Assembly (NCBI GenBank): GCA_937141935.1
Contig: CAKZQS010000045.1
Coordinates: forward strand, 1-64,000
Reading direction: 5' to 3'
Source: an uncultured Ectothiorhodospiraceae bacterium
Lineage (GTDB): Bacteria > Pseudomonadota > Gammaproteobacteria > Nevskiales > Oceanococcaceae
DNA length: 64,000 nucleotides
Notes under the pieces: generated by a model
What the model was told of the DNA's origin: nothing
The model's input: the letters and a program-made list of their open reading frames with translations, nothing else
The model's database searches: none
In this document: positions 46,296 to 55,178 of the stretch, piece by piece
Layout of the letters: each line of letters opens with the position of its first letter
Numbering within the stretch: position 1 is the first letter of the stretch
Made by a program: the position numbers and the translations under genes

Positions 46296-47424
46296 GACCA
46301 TCCTGTTGCTACTGCTGTTGATCGGTTGCGGCTATAGCTACTTTTTGTACCCGCTGCTGCTGCGGGCGCTGCTGCGGCACCCGCCCCCGCAGGGCGAGGA
46401 GCCGGCCGAGCTGCCGCGGCTCAGCGTCATCATCACCGCTTATAACGAAGAAGAGCGGATCGCCGCGAAGATCGAGGATACGCTGGCACTGGATTACCCT
46501 GCCGAGCGGCTCGAGCTGATGGTCTGCTCGGATGCCTCCGACGACGCCACCGACACCATCGTCGGCCGCTACGCCGATCAGGGCGTGCGCTTGGTGCGCG
46601 CGACCGAGCGCCGCGGCAAGGAGCACGCCCAGCTGCTGGGCATCCGCGCCGCGCAGGGCGAAATCCTGGTCTTTACCGATGTCGCCACCCGCATCGGCCG
46701 CGACAGCCTGCTGCGGCTTGTGCGCTATTTCACCAACCCGCAGATCGGCGCGGTGTCCAGCGAAGACCGCTGCCTGGGCGCCGACGGCCGGGTGCAGGGC
46801 GAAGGCGCCTATGTGCGCTATGAAATGTGGCTGCGCGGGCTGGAGTCGCGGGCCGCGGGCTTGGTCGGCCTGTCCGGCTCCTATTTCGCCGCCCGCCGCG
46901 AGATTTGCGAGACCGAGTGGGACATCGCCGCTCCGAGCGACTTCAACACCGCGATGGCCTGCGCACGCCATGGCCTGCGCGCGATCAGTGCGCCGGACAT
47001 CCTGGGCTATTACCCCAGCATCGCCGACGAGCGCCGCGAGTACGCGCGCAAGCACCGCACGGCCCTGCGCGGCATGACGGCGCTGCGCCGCCACCCCGAC
47101 TTCCTCTCGCCGCGCCGCTACGGCCTGTTCGCCTTCCAGCTGTTCAGCCACAAGATCATGCGCTGGGCGGTGCCCTGGTTCATGCTGGCCACGCTGCTGC
47201 TCAGCGGCGCGATGATGGCCGGCGGTTCGGCCTTCGCGACCCTGGTCTTCTGCGGCGAGCTGGCCTTCCTGGCGCTGGCCGCGCTGGGCGCGCTGACCCG
47301 CAAGCTGCCCGGCAGCGCCCGGCTGCCCTATTACTTCACTCAGGTGAACCTGGCGCTGGCCAATGCCGCCGTCTCGCTGGCCCGCGGCCAGACGATGGTG
47401 ACCTGGCAGCCCTCACGGCGCTAA
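46294..47424 (+). CDS. glycosyltransferase family 2 (membrane)
   Basis: LSVIITAYNEEERIAAKIEDTLALDYP, VCSDASDDATD, VFTDVATRIG; C-terminal TMs. Confidence 0.93.
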   Translation: MTILLLLLLIGCGYSYFLYPLLLRALLRHPPPQGEEPAELPRLSVIITAYNEEERIAAKIEDTLALDYPAERLELMVCSDASDDATDTIVGRYADQGVRLVRATERRGKEHAQLLGIRAAQGEILVFTDVATRIGRDSLLRLVRYFTNPQIGAVSSEDRCLGADGRVQGEGAYVRYEMWLRGLESRAAGLVGLSGSYFAARREICETEWDIAAPSDFNTAMACARHGLRAISAPDILGYYPSIADERREYARKHRTALRGMTALRRHPDFLSPRRYGLFAFQLFSHKIMRWAVPWFMLATLLLSGAMMAGGSAFATLVFCGELAFLALAALGALTRKLPGSARLPYYFTQVNLALANAAVSLARGQTMVTWQPSRR

Positions 47425-47442
47425 GCCACGGCGGGCGCAAGC

Positions 47443-48552
47443 ATGCTCTGGCGCATGACGCCGCCGGCGGGCGAGCCCTGCCGGCTGTCCACCGTGGCCG
47501 GCCACACCGGCCTGGGCGCGCTCTACCCGGCGCAGGCGGTGCTGCTGACCGACAGCGGCAGCAGCGCATTGCAGCTGGCGCTGCGCGCCGCGCTGGCCCG
47601 GCATGACAGCCGCCGCCCGGAGGTGATCCTGCCAGCCTATGGCTGCCCGCATCTGGTCGCCGCCGTGTACGCGGTCGGCGCGCGGCCCCGCCTGGCCGAC
47701 CTGCGCGCCGAATCGCCGCGCATGAGCCTGCAGGCGGTGCGCGCCTTGCTCAGCCCCGACACCGTGGCCGTCATCGCGGCGCATTTTTGCGGCATTCCGG
47801 AAGATCTGCCGGGGCTGCGCAGCCTGCTGCCCGGCGCCGTGAGCCTGATCGAGGACAGCGCCCAGGCGCTGGCCTTGCAGCCGCAGGCCCCGCCCCCCGG
47901 CGTGCAGGCCACCGTGCTCAGCTTTGGCCGCGGCAAGCCGCTGACCCTGCTGGGTGGGGGCGCCCTGCTCAGCGCCGACCCCGCCTTCGCCCAGGCGGCA
48001 CGCGCGGCGCTGCCCGGCGCGCCGCCAGCGGGCGACGCGCGCGGCCTGCGGCTGCGCGCCGCCGCCTACAACCGGCTGCGCCACCCGCTGCTTTATGGCC
48101 TGCTCGAGCGCTTGCCGCTGGGCCTGGGCCAGACCCGCTATCGGCCGCTGGCACCGCCCGCGCCGCTGGATGCCGCGCGCGCCGCCGCCCTGCCGGGGGC
48201 GCTGGCACGCTGGCAGGCCACGCCACCGCCGCTGTGGCGGCCGCGCCTGCCCTCCCGCTGTGTGGATCTGCCGCGTCAGTGCCACGCGCCCGGGCCCTGG
48301 CTGCGCTACCCGATCCTGGCCGCGAGCCCCACCGATGCCGTGGCCACGCTGGCGCGGCTGCGGGCCGCCGGCATCGGTGCCACCCGCATGTATGGTGCCG
48401 CCCAGCCGGACCTCGCCGACATGCCGCAGGCGCTGTCGCAACCGGGGCTGACGGCGGCGCGCGACTTCGCTGGCCGCCTGCTGACCCTGCCCTGCCACAG
48501 CGAGATCGACCGCGCCGCGCGCGCCCGCATCGAGGCCGCCCTGCACGACTGA
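47443..48552 (+). CDS. DegT/DnrJ/EryC1/StrS-family PLP aminotransferase-like protein
   Basis: LLTDSGSSALQLALRAAL, EVILPAYGCPHLVAAVYAVGARPRLADL, LIEDSAQAL, LSFGRGKPLTLLGGG. Confidence 0.85.
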   Translation: MLWRMTPPAGEPCRLSTVAGHTGLGALYPAQAVLLTDSGSSALQLALRAALARHDSRRPEVILPAYGCPHLVAAVYAVGARPRLADLRAESPRMSLQAVRALLSPDTVAVIAAHFCGIPEDLPGLRSLLPGAVSLIEDSAQALALQPQAPPPGVQATVLSFGRGKPLTLLGGGALLSADPAFAQAARAALPGAPPAGDARGLRLRAAAYNRLRHPLLYGLLERLPLGLGQTRYRPLAPPAPLDAARAAALPGALARWQATPPPLWRPRLPSRCVDLPRQCHAPGPWLRYPILAASPTDAVATLARLRAAGIGATRMYGAAQPDLADMPQALSQPGLTAARDFAGRLLTLPCHSEIDRAARARIEAALHD

Positions 48553-48683
48553 TCGACGCCGTTGCGGCAAGCCCGATCACCATGACGGCGCGCATTGTCG
48601 GCGACTGGTAACGCCAAAGTCGCCACCTGCCAACACAAGAATCGTTCTGCTGACAACGCTCTCGGCCTTTTCACGCGCAAAGC

Positions 48684-48699
48684 GTCTGCCCTAGCAGAC
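48684..48699. promoter_or_regulatory. dyad GTCTGCCCTAGCAGAC, candidate enhancer-binding site
   Basis: Inverted repeat GTCTGC-N4-GCAGAC located 66 bp upstream of the sigma-54 -24 element. Confidence 0.55.
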
Positions 48700-48764
48700 A
48701 CTATCCCCCGAATGACCGCGCTTGCAGCGTGGGTTTTCATTCTAAGTCGTTGTTTATAAAGGAT

Positions 48765-48779
48765 TGGCACAGCGTTTGC
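48765..48779 (+). promoter_or_regulatory. sigma-54 (RpoN) -24/-12 promoter
   Basis: TGGCAC-agcgt-TTGC, full consensus TGGCAC-N5-TTGC, 66 bp upstream of ATG 48846. Confidence 0.8.
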
Positions 48780-48845
48780 CCTGGAAGTGAGGAAAACGCC
48801 CTGGGCCCTTGCTGCCCCGAACCGAAAGTCCACCTGGGAGGACTT

Positions 48846-49322
48846 ATGAACGCCAACACACCGCATAACCCGACAGCCTTCGACGCCGACAGCGATGCGC
48901 CCACGCGGCCGCAGCCGTCGCCGCAGGGGTCTACGCAACGGTCAGGGCGCAGCCGCGTGCTGCGCCATGTGCGCACGACGATGCGCTTTGTCGATCTGGG
49001 CTTTTACGCCCTCTACGGGCTGATCCTGCTGCAAATCGCCCTGGAAGGCCTGGGCGCGCGCGACGGCAATGCCTTCAAGCAATTCCTGGACCGGGTCTCC
49101 GCGCCCTTCCTCGACCCCTTCCGCGGCCTGCTGCAGGACCCGGCGATGGAGAACCACCAGGTGATGCTGTCCTTCATTGCCGCGCTGATCATCTATGCGC
49201 TGCTGCAGGGCCTGATCCGGAAAACCGTGGGCGTGATCGTCGCGACCACGCTGCAATCCACGAGCGCAAAGGCGCAGGTCCAGCCGCGCTCGACCTGGGC
49301 CGAGTCCGAGCGGCTGTCCTGA
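48846..49322 (+). CDS. small inner-membrane protein of unknown function (YggT-like topology)
   Basis: Two predicted TM segments (FVDLGFYALYGLILLQIALEGLG; VMLSFIAALIIYALLQGLI). Confidence 0.7.
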   Translation: MNANTPHNPTAFDADSDAPTRPQPSPQGSTQRSGRSRVLRHVRTTMRFVDLGFYALYGLILLQIALEGLGARDGNAFKQFLDRVSAPFLDPFRGLLQDPAMENHQVMLSFIAALIIYALLQGLIRKTVGVIVATTLQSTSAKAQVQPRSTWAESERLS

Positions 49323-49419
49323 GCGCCGACGGCGTCCGCGACCCGCCTGCCGATTTCAACCCCAAGCGGTCGCGACCTCAACCGAGGTCCCAACCGCGAA
49401 ACACCCCAAGGAGTTCGTT

Positions 49420-49641
49420 ATGGAAACCAAGACCGAAAACCGCGGCAACAGCAATGTCGCCATCGTGGCCATTCTGGCCGTCGTGATCCTCGCCGCGGGC
49501 GGGATCTACATGTTCACGCAGGGTGAGCCCAGCGAGGGGGCGCAAAACAGCGCGCCGGCCCAGCAGGAAGAGGACTCCGGCTTCTCCTTCGAATACCAGG
49601 ATGACGACGGCGAAGGCGTCAAGTTCGAGGGCGACGGCTGA
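49420..49641 (+). CDS. small single-TM acidic-tailed protein
   Basis: METKTENRGNSNVAIVAILAVVILAAGGIYMFTQG...FEYQDDDGEGVKFEGDG; aaggag RBS. Confidence 0.7.
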   Translation: METKTENRGNSNVAIVAILAVVILAAGGIYMFTQGEPSEGAQNSAPAQQEEDSGFSFEYQDDDGEGVKFEGDG

Positions 49642-49980
49642 TCCACCCCCGCTTCCGTTGACCCCTGGGTCGCGGCGAGGCCAGCCCCGCCGCGGCCTTT
49701 TTTGTGCCCGTCGCTCTGCCGTGCGGGCCTCGCTTCGAGGTCGCGCCGCCGGGTATGCAGCCCGCCGCCCATCCTCAGCGCGGGTAGCGCGGCCGCACGG
49801 CACCTGGTGCCGCCACCGAACATCGCGGCGTCCATCGCGCCCCTGCACGGCAGGTCTAGCCCAAACCCGAACCCCTTCGACATGCCGCGGGTGCGGCCCG
49901 CCCCGCGCGCGGATGCGGCCACGCCCCGTGCACGGCGGCAGCGAGTCGCGGCACCTGGAATCCAGGGCCAAGAGCCAGGC

Positions 49981-50085
49981 TCGCGATACCGGGTGACGAA
50001 GCAGTGTCAGGATCCAGGGCCGCGAACCATCCGCACTGGCGGCTACCGAAGCCCGGTATCGCGACCCTCGATCGCGGCCTTGGAT
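49981..50085. repeat. nested inverted repeats in intergenic region
   Basis: TCGCGATACCGGG (49981-49993) / CCCGGTATCGCGA (50052-50064); ATCCAGGGCCGCGA (50012-50025) / TCGCGGCCTTGGAT (50072-50085). Confidence 0.75.
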
Positions 50086-50237
50086 GGCTACCCGGCATTG
50101 CGCCCCGAAATCGCGACTTTGCGTGGCGGCGCTGGGGCGGGAGACCGGACGCCGCTGCGCACGGCGCGGCGCTCGGCCCTCAGGCCGGCCCTATGCGGCA
50201 ATGCCGCGCCCCGCCGCGCTTCGAAGAACCTGGGGGC

Positions 50238-50264
50238 AAAAAAAAACGACGCCCGGGGGCGTCG
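50238..50264 (-). terminator. Rho-independent terminator for EF-hand gene
   Basis: aaaaaaaaa-cgacgcc-cggg-ggcgtcg read on minus strand. Confidence 0.85.
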
Positions 50265-50386
50265 CTCAACAAAGTGGCGCTCCCGGAGCAGGAGCGACGA
50301 CCGGGCGAAATCGTCTGAACTCCGGGAGCGCCTGTTGACTGGGGGGCGGCACACGACCCACGCGGGGCCGTGTGCCGGGGCAGGAC

Positions 50387-50782
50387 TTAGTAGTCGAAGC
50401 CGTAGTCGATCGGGCTTTCCTCGGTGTCCAGCGCCTCGTCGTTATCGACGCCGAGGCCGTCGCTGCTTTCCGGGGTGTCGATCGGGTCGTCCTCGATCTC
50501 GAACTGGGCGAATTCACCCTCGTCGAGCACGCCGTCTTCGTTGACATCCAGGTCACCGAAGTCCGCATCCACGCCGGCATCGGCGGTGGCTTCGTCCTTG
50601 CTGATCTGGCCGTCGCCGTTGGCATCGATGTCGGCCATCGTCGGCGCGCTCATCGAGGTCTGGGCGTCACCACCAGCTTGCGGATCCATCATGTCGCCTT
50701 CAGCGAAGGCGGCACCGGCGAAACCCAGCGCACCAATGGCGATGGCAATCGGACTCAGTTTGAAGCGGTTATTGCGTTGCAT
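50387..50782 (-). CDS. secreted EF-hand domain protein
   Basis: Signal peptide; DIDANGDGQISKDEA, DVNEDGVLDEGEF EF-hand loops. Confidence 0.9.
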   Translation of the reverse strand: MQRNNRFKLSPIAIAIGALGFAGAAFAEGDMMDPQAGGDAQTSMSAPTMADIDANGDGQISKDEATADAGVDADFGDLDVNEDGVLDEGEFAQFEIEDDPIDTPESSDGLGVDNDEALDTEESPIDYGFDY

Positions 50783-51172
50783 TACAGACTCCTTAGGGGG
50801 GAAGTGTCAGTGCCTCTCGGGCTGACTGGACTGTCGCAACCGGCGTGCCAATGCCGCGCAAATGCCGTCATGCCGGGTTTTTCGCGGTCGCGCGGCGGCG
50901 CTCATGGCCCGACAAGGCCGCGTTAGGGGCCTGGCGGCCGCGAAAGTGTGTGCTTTCGACCACAACTGCGCCGCGGGCCGCGCGTGCAATTCGCGACAGA
51001 CGGCGCCCAGGCCCCGCATGGCGCACCGCAGCGGCGGCAAAGCGCTGTCGCGCCAACGCAACACAGCGCCCGCAAAGCTGCGCGGAGGCGGCCGATTCCG
51101 CCGCCCCGGGCCCCGTGGCCACGGCCGCGGCGGCGGCGCAAGCCCATGACCCCACTGCAAAGCCGGCGCGGC

Positions 51173-51186
51173 ATGACCAAGGTCAT
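51173..51186. promoter_or_regulatory. ATGACCAAGGTCAT, motif site 9
   Basis: Palindromic except centre; 133 bp upstream of hybrid kinase. Confidence 0.65.
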
Positions 51187-51318
51187 GTTGTTTGCCGCGG
51201 CGCAGGCGCGTCAGATGGCGCTCCGTTTTGTCGACCGGGCCCATATGGAGGGAAGCAGGCACACGATCCGGCGACGGCCGGGCTTTGGCCTGCGTGCGCC
51301 GCGGCTTAGGATGCCGAT

Positions 51319-54300
51319 ATGCACGGCATTCTGATCGCGCTGCGCGACGCCGAGCGTCGCGAGGCCTTCGCCTCCACCCTGGCCCGAGCCGGGTGGCCGG
51401 TCGCGGCCTGCGCGGACGTTGAGGCGGCGGCGCAGATCCTCGGCGCCGAGCAGACGGCCCTGCTGATCGGCGATGCCCGCAGCCTGCGCGGCGAGGAGGA
51501 CGACCCGGACCTGCTCACGGCCGCCGGCCACCGCGGCCTGCCCTGCCTGCTGCTGGGTGGAATCGACGCGCCCGACCAGGACGCCGCGCCGGCCGCCTCA
51601 TGCCATGTCCTGCCGGGCGACCCCGATGCGCAAGCGCTGCTGGACGCCGTGCGCGGCCTGCTGCCGGAGCCACCGGCCCCGCCAGCCGCGGCGGACGGCG
51701 CCGAGGACGACGCAGAAGCCAACGCAGGCGACGAGGCCGGCGACGAGGCCATGCCCGGGCTGGCCGACGAGGCGCCGGCGCGCTTGCTCTGCTGCGGCCT
51801 CGGGGCCGAGTCGGCGGCCACGCTGGCCCGTGACCTGGGGCCGCTGAGCGAGGGCCTGGAGACCTGTGCCGACGGGGCGGCGCTGCGTGCGGCGCTGGCC
51901 CGTGGCCCGGCCGCGCTGCTGCTCCTGGGCCCCGCGCTGGCCGCGCAGGCACAGGAGCTGCTGGCCCACGTGCGCGACGCCGCCTTGCTGCAAAGCCTTC
52001 CGGTCGTGGTGCTGTGGCCGGATACGCCCCCGCCCTGGGAGGCGCTCTTCGCCGCCGGCGCCAGCGATGTGCTGCCCGCCGCAGTCGCCGGGGCGGAGCT
52101 GGCGGCGCGCCTGCGCGGCCATCTGCAGCGCCGCCTGCAAGCAGCCGAGCAGGCGGCGGCCAGCGCCGCCAGCCAGTACGGCCTGGGGCAAGCCCGCACC
52201 GCCACCGGCCCGGCGCCCACGCCGACGCACGCCGCGGAGACCGCCCGCGCCGACGCGGTGAGCGCGGAGGCGCGCACGCTGGCCGAGGCCAACCGCGAGC
52301 TGGAGCGCAAGAACCGCGAACTGGACGAGGCCCGTGGCCAGGCCCTGGCGGCGGCCAGCAACCGCTCGGCCTTCATCGCCAATATTTCGCACGAGATCCG
52401 CACGCCGCTGAACGCGGTGCTGGGCATGATCGAGTTGCTTGGCGAGACCGAACTGAACCGCGAGCAGCGCGAGTGGCTGCACCTGGTCGAACACAGCGGC
52501 CAGCAACTGCTGCACCTGGTGCGCGACGTGCTCGACTTCAGCAAGATCGAAGCCGGCGAGATCACCGTCAACGACGAGCCCTTCGACATCACCGACTGTG
52601 TCGAGGACGCGGTGACGCTGACGGCCTTCCAGTCCCAGCAGCAGGGCGTGGAGGTCGCTTATGACATCGGCGATGGCGTGCCCGCACAACTGCTCGGCGA
52701 CGGCTGGCGCGTACGCCAGATCCTGTTGAACTACCTGCAGAACGCCATCAAGCATGGCCGCGGCGGTCAGATCGAGGTGCGCATCACGCGGCACCCGGCG
52801 CCGGATGGGCAGGCTTTCATCCGTTTCTGCGTGCGCGACGACGGCCCCGGCATCCCCGAGCAGCAGTTGCGCCAGCTGTTCCAGCGCTTCAGCCAGCTCG
52901 CCGGCGGCGAACGCACCGACGGGGCCGGCCTGGGGCTGGCCATCAGCCGCCACCTGGCCGAGCTGATGGGCGGCCGCGTCTGGGGCAGCAGCGAGATGGG
53001 CGAGGGCTCGGCCTTTTACCTGGAACTCCCCGCACGCGAGGCGGCCTCGCCGCCCTCGCCGGAGGAGGAAGCGCAGCGGCGCTTCCTTGCGGGCCGGCGC
53101 GTGCTGGTCGCCGAACGCCAGCCGCTGACGCGGCAGCGGCTGCAGGGGCTGTTGCGGGGCTGGGGCGCCACCGTCGTCTGTGCCGAATCCGGCGAGGACG
53201 TGCTGACCCTCTTTGGCCGTGGCGAAGGCTTCGCCCTCGCGCTGATCGACCAGCAGTTGCCGGACATGGACTGCGAGGAGCTGGCCGGCGAGCTGCGCGG
53301 CAGCGGCCGCGCCGGCGACTGCGTGCTGCTGCTGGGCACCGGCATGGGCGATGCCAGCAGCTGCCCGCAGGACTATCGCGAGCGGTACAGCAAGCCGCTG
53401 CGACGGGCGGCGCTGCGGGCCACGCTCCAGGCGGCCCTGGGCCTGGGTGAGGGCCAGCCACGGCGCGATGGTGACCGCTTCGCACGGATGATGCGCTGGC
53501 TCTGGCCCGGCTTCGACAAGCGCGGGCTGGAGGCGCGCGACGGCCCGGCGCAGCGGGTGCTGCTGGTCGAGGACAACAAGCCCAACCAGCAGGTGGTCTC
53601 GCTGATGCTGCAGAGCCTGGGGGTGGAGGTGCGGCTGGCCGAGCACGGCCAGCAGGCGCTGCAGCAGCTGGATGAGCGGCCGGCCGACGTGGTGTTGATG
53701 GACATCAACATGCCGGTCATGGACGGCATCACGGCCGCCAAGGAAATCCACGACCGCCGCTGGCCCGGGGGCCGGCCCTACATCATCGCGCTGTCCGCCG
53801 ACCCCGCCCAGGACGACTCGCGGCTGCGCGACAGCGGCCTGATGGACGATTACCTGATGAAGCCAGTCGGCCGGGAGGCCTTGCAGCAGGCGCTGCAGCG
53901 GGCCCGCGGCGAGGACCGGGACGCGGAGCCGCCGCAGCCGGCCGCCGCGCCAGGCGGGACCGGCCTGCCGCAGGAGGCGCCGGAGGTCCTGCACAAGCTG
54001 GGCGCCGAGCTGGGCACGGCCGCCCTGGCCAGCATGCTGCAAACCTATGCGGACGACCTGCCCGAGCAGTTACGCACCGCCCGCAACGCGGCGGCCCGCG
54101 GCGACGTGCGCGAGCTGCGCCGGGTGTTTCATTCCACCAAGTCCAGCAGCCGCTTTTACGGCGAGGACGCGCTCAGCGACCTGTGCCAGCGCCTGGAGGG
54201 GCGCTGCCAGCGGCTGGGCCGCGGCCGCCTGGGTGAGTTGCTGGGCGAATTCGAGACGGCCTGCGCGGAGTCGGAGGCGCGGATGCGTGCCCTGCTGCCG

Positions 54301-54345
54301 CAACTCGCGGCCACAAGCCCCGGCCCCTCGGTTACACTGCGATGA
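51319..54345 (+). CDS. hybrid histidine kinase: two N-terminal pseudo-receivers, HisKA-HATPase, two receivers, HPt
   Basis: NISHEIRTPLNAVLGMIELLGE; DGPGIPEQQLRQLFQRFSQ; VLLVEDNKPNQQ..VVLMDINMPVMDG; HPt-like VFHSTKSSSRFYGEDAL. Confidence 0.92.
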   Translation: MHGILIALRDAERREAFASTLARAGWPVAACADVEAAAQILGAEQTALLIGDARSLRGEEDDPDLLTAAGHRGLPCLLLGGIDAPDQDAAPAASCHVLPGDPDAQALLDAVRGLLPEPPAPPAAADGAEDDAEANAGDEAGDEAMPGLADEAPARLLCCGLGAESAATLARDLGPLSEGLETCADGAALRAALARGPAALLLLGPALAAQAQELLAHVRDAALLQSLPVVVLWPDTPPPWEALFAAGASDVLPAAVAGAELAARLRGHLQRRLQAAEQAAASAASQYGLGQARTATGPAPTPTHAAETARADAVSAEARTLAEANRELERKNRELDEARGQALAAASNRSAFIANISHEIRTPLNAVLGMIELLGETELNREQREWLHLVEHSGQQLLHLVRDVLDFSKIEAGEITVNDEPFDITDCVEDAVTLTAFQSQQQGVEVAYDIGDGVPAQLLGDGWRVRQILLNYLQNAIKHGRGGQIEVRITRHPAPDGQAFIRFCVRDDGPGIPEQQLRQLFQRFSQLAGGERTDGAGLGLAISRHLAELMGGRVWGSSEMGEGSAFYLELPAREAASPPSPEEEAQRRFLAGRRVLVAERQPLTRQRLQGLLRGWGATVVCAESGEDVLTLFGRGEGFALALIDQQLPDMDCEELAGELRGSGRAGDCVLLLGTGMGDASSCPQDYRERYSKPLRRAALRATLQAALGLGEGQPRRDGDRFARMMRWLWPGFDKRGLEARDGPAQRVLLVEDNKPNQQVVSLMLQSLGVEVRLAEHGQQALQQLDERPADVVLMDINMPVMDGITAAKEIHDRRWPGGRPYIIALSADPAQDDSRLRDSGLMDDYLMKPVGREALQQALQRARGEDRDAEPPQPAAAPGGTGLPQEAPEVLHKLGAELGTAALASMLQTYADDLPEQLRTARNAAARGDVRELRRVFHSTKSSSRFYGEDALSDLCQRLEGRCQRLGRGRLGELLGEFETACAESEARMRALLPQLAATSPGPSVTLR

Positions 54346-54413
54346 TGGTGGCGACAGCGGGCCGCGGCCGCTCGCATCAGGCGCAGCCGGACCCGCAGGG
54401 AGGATAGGAACCG

Positions 54414-55085
54414 ATGTTCAGTATCGCGATTGTCGAAGACCACCCGGTATTCAAGGAAGCGCTGAAGCAGCTGCTGTCGCGCGTGACCGAGCGCATCAGC
54501 GTGACCGAGTCCTCGTCCTTCGATGAACTCAAGCGCCACCTGGAGGCCAACCCGCGTACCGACCTGATCCTGCTCGATCTGTCGATCCCGGGCGCCGAGG
54601 GCATGTCCGCGCTGGCCTTCGTGCGCTACCACTACCCGGAAACACGGGTCGCGGTGATCTCCGGCCACGAGGACGCCGGTACGGTGCGCAAGGCCATCGA
54701 CCTGGGCGCGCATTCCTACATCCCCAAGTCGCTGGCGCTGGAGCCCCTGCTGGCGGCCCTGCAGACGGTGGTCGAGGGCGGCAGTTACCGGCCCAAGTTC
54801 GACCCCAGCAATGTGCCGCCGGATGCCCAGGAGCGCCTGGCGCAGAAGGTCACGGCGCTGACGCCGCAAAAGCGGCGCATCCTGTACGGCCTGGCGGAAG
54901 GCAAGCTGAACAAGCAGATCGGCTATGACCTGGGCCTGTCGGAAGGCACCGTGAAGAATCATGTTACGGCCATCCTGCGCCACCTGGGCATGCGCCGCCG
55001 CACCGAGGTGGTGGCCGCCATGCAGCAGCTGCTGGCCGCGGAAAACGAAAGCTTCGACGCCGATCAGGGCCACACGGCCGCCTGA
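54414..55085 (+). CDS. NarL/LuxR-family response regulator
   Basis: IAIVEDHPVFKEAL, LILLDLSIPG, LTPQKRRILYGLAEGKLNKQIGYDLGLSEGTVKNHV. Confidence 0.94.
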   Translation: MFSIAIVEDHPVFKEALKQLLSRVTERISVTESSSFDELKRHLEANPRTDLILLDLSIPGAEGMSALAFVRYHYPETRVAVISGHEDAGTVRKAIDLGAHSYIPKSLALEPLLAALQTVVEGGSYRPKFDPSNVPPDAQERLAQKVTALTPQKRRILYGLAEGKLNKQIGYDLGLSEGTVKNHVTAILRHLGMRRRTEVVAAMQQLLAAENESFDADQGHTAA

Positions 55086-55178
55086 TCGCGACGGCAATGC
55101 CGGGCGGCCGCGCCGCCGCTCGCCGCGAAGCGCCGCAACAGCCGGCGCCTTGAACCCCAGCTCGCCCCTTCGGGCCGC

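Noticed and set aside
49993-50010. GTGACGAAGCAGTGTCAG as a twelfth motif copy
   Set aside because: Half-sites are separated by a 4-bp insertion, breaking the spacing kept by all other sites.
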